A stretch of 64,000 nucleotides of DNA from Patiriisocius marinistellae (GTDB lineage Bacteria; Bacteroidota; Bacteroidia; Flavobacteriales; Flavobacteriaceae): positions 62,001-126,000 of the forward strand of contig NZ_BKCF01000006.1 in assembly GCF_009014635.1 (NCBI RefSeq), given 5' to 3'. How positions within the stretch are numbered: position 1 is the first letter of the stretch; each line of letters starts with the position of its first letter. The position numbers were made by a program, and so were the translations under genes. Below, one piece after another: positions 62,035 through 64,000 of the stretch. The notes under the pieces were generated by a model. That model was given only the letters and a program-made list of their open reading frames with translations. It made no database searches and was not told the DNA's origin.

Positions 62035-63777
62035 TTACTTATATCTCCAACTCGTCAAATCTGCTCCTTTGGGAGCACTTTCTTCAATTCGCTTCATAAT
62101 TTTTGGTAAATACATACTATTATAACGCAATCTTGTAATATGGTTGGGCTGTGTAGGATCACCATTCCAGCAATGCTCTGCTCTATCACCGTAAGCAACT
62201 TCACCTTCATAATACGGTTCAGAAGTATTTTCTAAGAAATCCTCCATTAAATAAACAGCGTTATTCAAATAATAATTATCCATATCGCCACAGTAAATAT
62301 GGATTTTTCCTTTCAATTTTTCTCCTAGCTTACTCCAGTCTCTTTCAAGAATATAACGCAAATCATAATTCTCTTTCCAATGGTTTGCTACCTCTTTGTT
62401 GATATCTCCAGTATATTTATCCCAAATGCGTTGTGGATAACCATCGTTACCTAAAGGTGAATAGGTAGCCTCCCAAATATCCCATTGTTGCCCCGAACGT
62501 GACTTATCTCCTAAAACTAATTCTAAGTGATTTGCTCTTCTTAAAGTAGTATAAACCTGACCTAGGTAATCTCTTTTTCCAGGAACTTCTATTGCGTTAA
62601 AATCACTATCATAATAATATGCATTTTCATCCTCATAAATATTTGTCAAACAATAGGCTCTAAAATCTATGGGATCTGGACATGCAGCAAAACAGCCATT
62701 GTATTCATCAGGATATTTAACTTGTACCGCAAGAGACTCCCAGCCTCCTGTTGAACCACCGTATAAAAATCTTGACCACCCCTCGCCTATTCCTCTAAAT
62801 TTTTCTTCAATAAACGGTATTAATTCATATGTAATAGCATCGCCATAAGGTCCTTGTGCCGCAGAGTTGACAGCATAACTATCATCATAATAGGGCGTAG
62901 GATGCTGTATTTCAATTATCAGCATTCTAGGAAAGTCTGGCTCATTCCATCGTTGATAAAAATCGTATGCCTCTTGTTCTACAATTTTATTATACCCATC
63001 TACTTTGAAACGGTCTGAATATTCAGATTCCATATTTGGGTCCAATGGTTCAGTTCTCCAATCACCAAAATCACTTGGAAAATGTCCTTGAAAAACCATT
63101 AATGGATACTTTGCTTCTGGATGCTTGTCAAAATCCTTCGGCAATAAAACGTGAGCGCCTAGGTAAGTATCTTTTCCGTAGAACTTAGAAAGCATATCAC
63201 TTTTCATCTTAATGTGTTTAACCCACTCCGTATCCTTTGGCTCCTCAATAGGCGGAATAACTTTATCAATAGTAATGTTTATTTCTGAAACGTTACTAGC
63301 ATCAAAACTTAGTTGTACAGGTTCATTATACATATTTCCTGGAGATTTATTCCACTGCTGTCCTTCGCCATTGTCCATAGGTAATTTAACCGTATGTCCC
63401 GTTGACAAATTAAAAGTCTCATAGGTGTGTAATAATGCTTGAACGTAATAGTCTCCTTTTGGAACTTTAGAAAGGCTATCAAATGGAAAACCAAAATCTT
63501 CGTTTGTAAAAGTTACAGTGCCGCCTGGTTTTAAACCTTCTACATTTTTACCAAAAATCAACTGTGTTTTGAGTCCGTCGTTTATTTGAAATCTTGGTTC
63601 GGCTTCGTTATTATTCGATAACATTAATAACATTCGGCCGTCAAAACTTTCGCTATCAAAATCTTCGCTAAGTGTAATGGTTACTCGAGGGTCTGTCGTT
63701 TTTTGCTTTTCGGAACAAGAAATAAATAATAATTGAAAAATAAATAGCGAGGCAATGGAGAATAGTGTCGTTTTCAT
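62035..63777 (-). CDS. Esterase-like alpha/beta hydrolase lipoprotein
   Basis: The 580-residue protein has a lipoprotein signal (IFQLLFISC), an N-terminal beta domain (about 30-190) and an alpha/beta-hydrolase domain of the esterase D / enterochelin-esterase type with the nucleophile S342 in YGGSTGGWES. The regions AACPDPIDFRAYC and DMDNYYLNNAVYLME probably carry the acid, and EHCWNGD the histidine. It probably cleaves esters of peptides or polysaccharides at the cell surface. It is single, convergent with the small secreted protein gene. The exact substrate is unknown. Confidence 0.85.
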   Translation of the reverse strand: MKTTLFSIASLFIFQLLFISCSEKQKTTDPRVTITLSEDFDSESFDGRMLLMLSNNNEAEPRFQINDGLKTQLIFGKNVEGLKPGGTVTFTNEDFGFPFDSLSKVPKGDYYVQALLHTYETFNLSTGHTVKLPMDNGEGQQWNKSPGNMYNEPVQLSFDASNVSEINITIDKVIPPIEEPKDTEWVKHIKMKSDMLSKFYGKDTYLGAHVLLPKDFDKHPEAKYPLMVFQGHFPSDFGDWRTEPLDPNMESEYSDRFKVDGYNKIVEQEAYDFYQRWNEPDFPRMLIIEIQHPTPYYDDSYAVNSAAQGPYGDAITYELIPFIEEKFRGIGEGWSRFLYGGSTGGWESLAVQVKYPDEYNGCFAACPDPIDFRAYCLTNIYEDENAYYYDSDFNAIEVPGKRDYLGQVYTTLRRANHLELVLGDKSRSGQQWDIWEATYSPLGNDGYPQRIWDKYTGDINKEVANHWKENYDLRYILERDWSKLGEKLKGKIHIYCGDMDNYYLNNAVYLMEDFLENTSEPYYEGEVAYGDRAEHCWNGDPTQPNHITRLRYNSMYLPKIMKRIEESAPKGADLTSWRYK

Positions 63778-63850
63778 AGATGGTGTAGTTTCCTATAAAA
63801 ATACAACTATGAAGCGATTTTTCAATCACTAAAATAGTAATGATTGCAAA

Positions 63851-64000
63851 TTACTCGTCTGCTAATAAAGAAATACCATCTTCTTTAATGGTAATTTGTT
63901 TATCCTTATATAGTGTTCCAATTGCTCTCTTGAAACTCTTTTTACTCATACCAAGCTCATTTTTTATATCATCTGGCGCACTTTTATCATGCAGAGGTAA
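63851..64000 (-). CDS. S1 RNA-binding protein (CvfB-like), C-terminal fragment (cut by window edge)
   Basis: The reverse strand is open from the window edge to a TAA at 63851 and reads LPLHDKSAPDDIKNELGMSK followed by KSFKRAIGTLYKDKQI, ending SLLADE. This is the winged-helix end of CvfB/YitL-type S1 proteins, which bind RNA and affect virulence-gene expression in Gram-positive bacteria. It was read directly from the sequence. Only 49 residues are visible, so the N-terminal S1 domains must lie beyond the window. Confidence 0.8.
   Translation of the reverse strand, partial: LPLHDKSAPDDIKNELGMSKKSFKRAIGTLYKDKQITIKEDGISLLADE

Noticed and set aside
1-64000. tRNA, rRNA, CRISPR arrays or insertion sequences
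   Set aside because: I looked through the intergenic regions for cloverleaf-like or repeated units, transposase motifs and terminal repeats and saw none; short tRNA genes could still be missed by eye.

Overview
The window is an AT-rich chromosomal stretch (about two thirds A+T by eye) from a member of the Bacteroidota, almost certainly a marine-type Flavobacteriaceae. The signs are many short lipoprotein and secretion signals, a type IX secretion C-terminal sorting domain, a TamA/TamB pair of the Bacteroidota type, a fused alpha/beta 2-oxoacid dehydrogenase E1, start sites without Shine-Dalgarno sequences, and many TAnnTTTG (-7) promoter boxes close to start codons. I see no rRNA, tRNA, CRISPR array, phage block or insertion sequence, so most of it reads as stable chromosome. 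Partial genes sit at both edges: a polysaccharide-deacetylase-like protein on the left and the C-terminus of a CvfB-like S1 protein on the right.

Layout. 0-4.4 kb, minus strand: a PAPS module cysQ-DUF2061-cysC-cysD-cysN with no reductase gene in view, which fits sulfation rather than cysteine synthesis. 4.5-6 kb: Dps and a lipoprotein. 6.1-13.6 kb: two tandem paralogues of about 1230 residues joining a calcineurin-type phosphoesterase, a middle domain with kinase-like motifs, and an Omp85-like barrel; one copy has lost metal ligands of the phosphoesterase. 13.7-15.8 kb: an HD phosphohydrolase fused to a Pycsar-effector-type membrane domain, a decayed histidine-kinase remnant and a single-domain response regulator. 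15.8-25.7 kb: TamA, TamB and a GAF protein. 25.9-35.3 kb: envelope and housekeeping genes (TlpA-like lipoprotein, SIMPL, rhomboid, LpxL-like acyltransferase, class V aminotransferase, GlmM, AcpH, gamma-glutamyltransferase). 35.5-47.6 kb: an unrecognised membrane protein, UvrA, LOG protein, a T9SS nuclease/phosphatase, an M1-like pseudo-peptidase with a barrel-like C-terminus, and fused E1.

47.7-56.5 kb: a secreted small protein, a pectate-lyase-fold lipoprotein, asparagine synthetase behind a possible attenuator, and then a compact three-gene cassette: DUF1704 (QEGLA/MATCAP-type) metallopeptidase, ATP-grasp ligase, and AstE/AspA-type M14-fold hydrolase. 56.6-64 kb: acyl desaturase with a Crp/Fnr regulator, MenB, a stand-alone GNAT, an exported bleomycin-hydrolase-like C1 peptidase, an OmdA-type protein ending in a CDGSH iron-sulfur motif, and an esterase lipoprotein.

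The strongest leads are: (1) a 10-base word ATTTC(C/A)GAAG present far more often than composition predicts, on both strands and partly as inverted pairs, like an uptake-type or other genome-wide signal; (2) the DUF1704/ATP-grasp/AspA cassette, whose folds parallel the eukaryotic tubulin tail-modifying enzymes; (3) the orphan HD-PycTM protein; (4) the phosphoesterase/kinase-like/Omp85 fusions; and (5) the OmdA-CDGSH fusion. All functional claims rest on motif reading by eye, without database searches.
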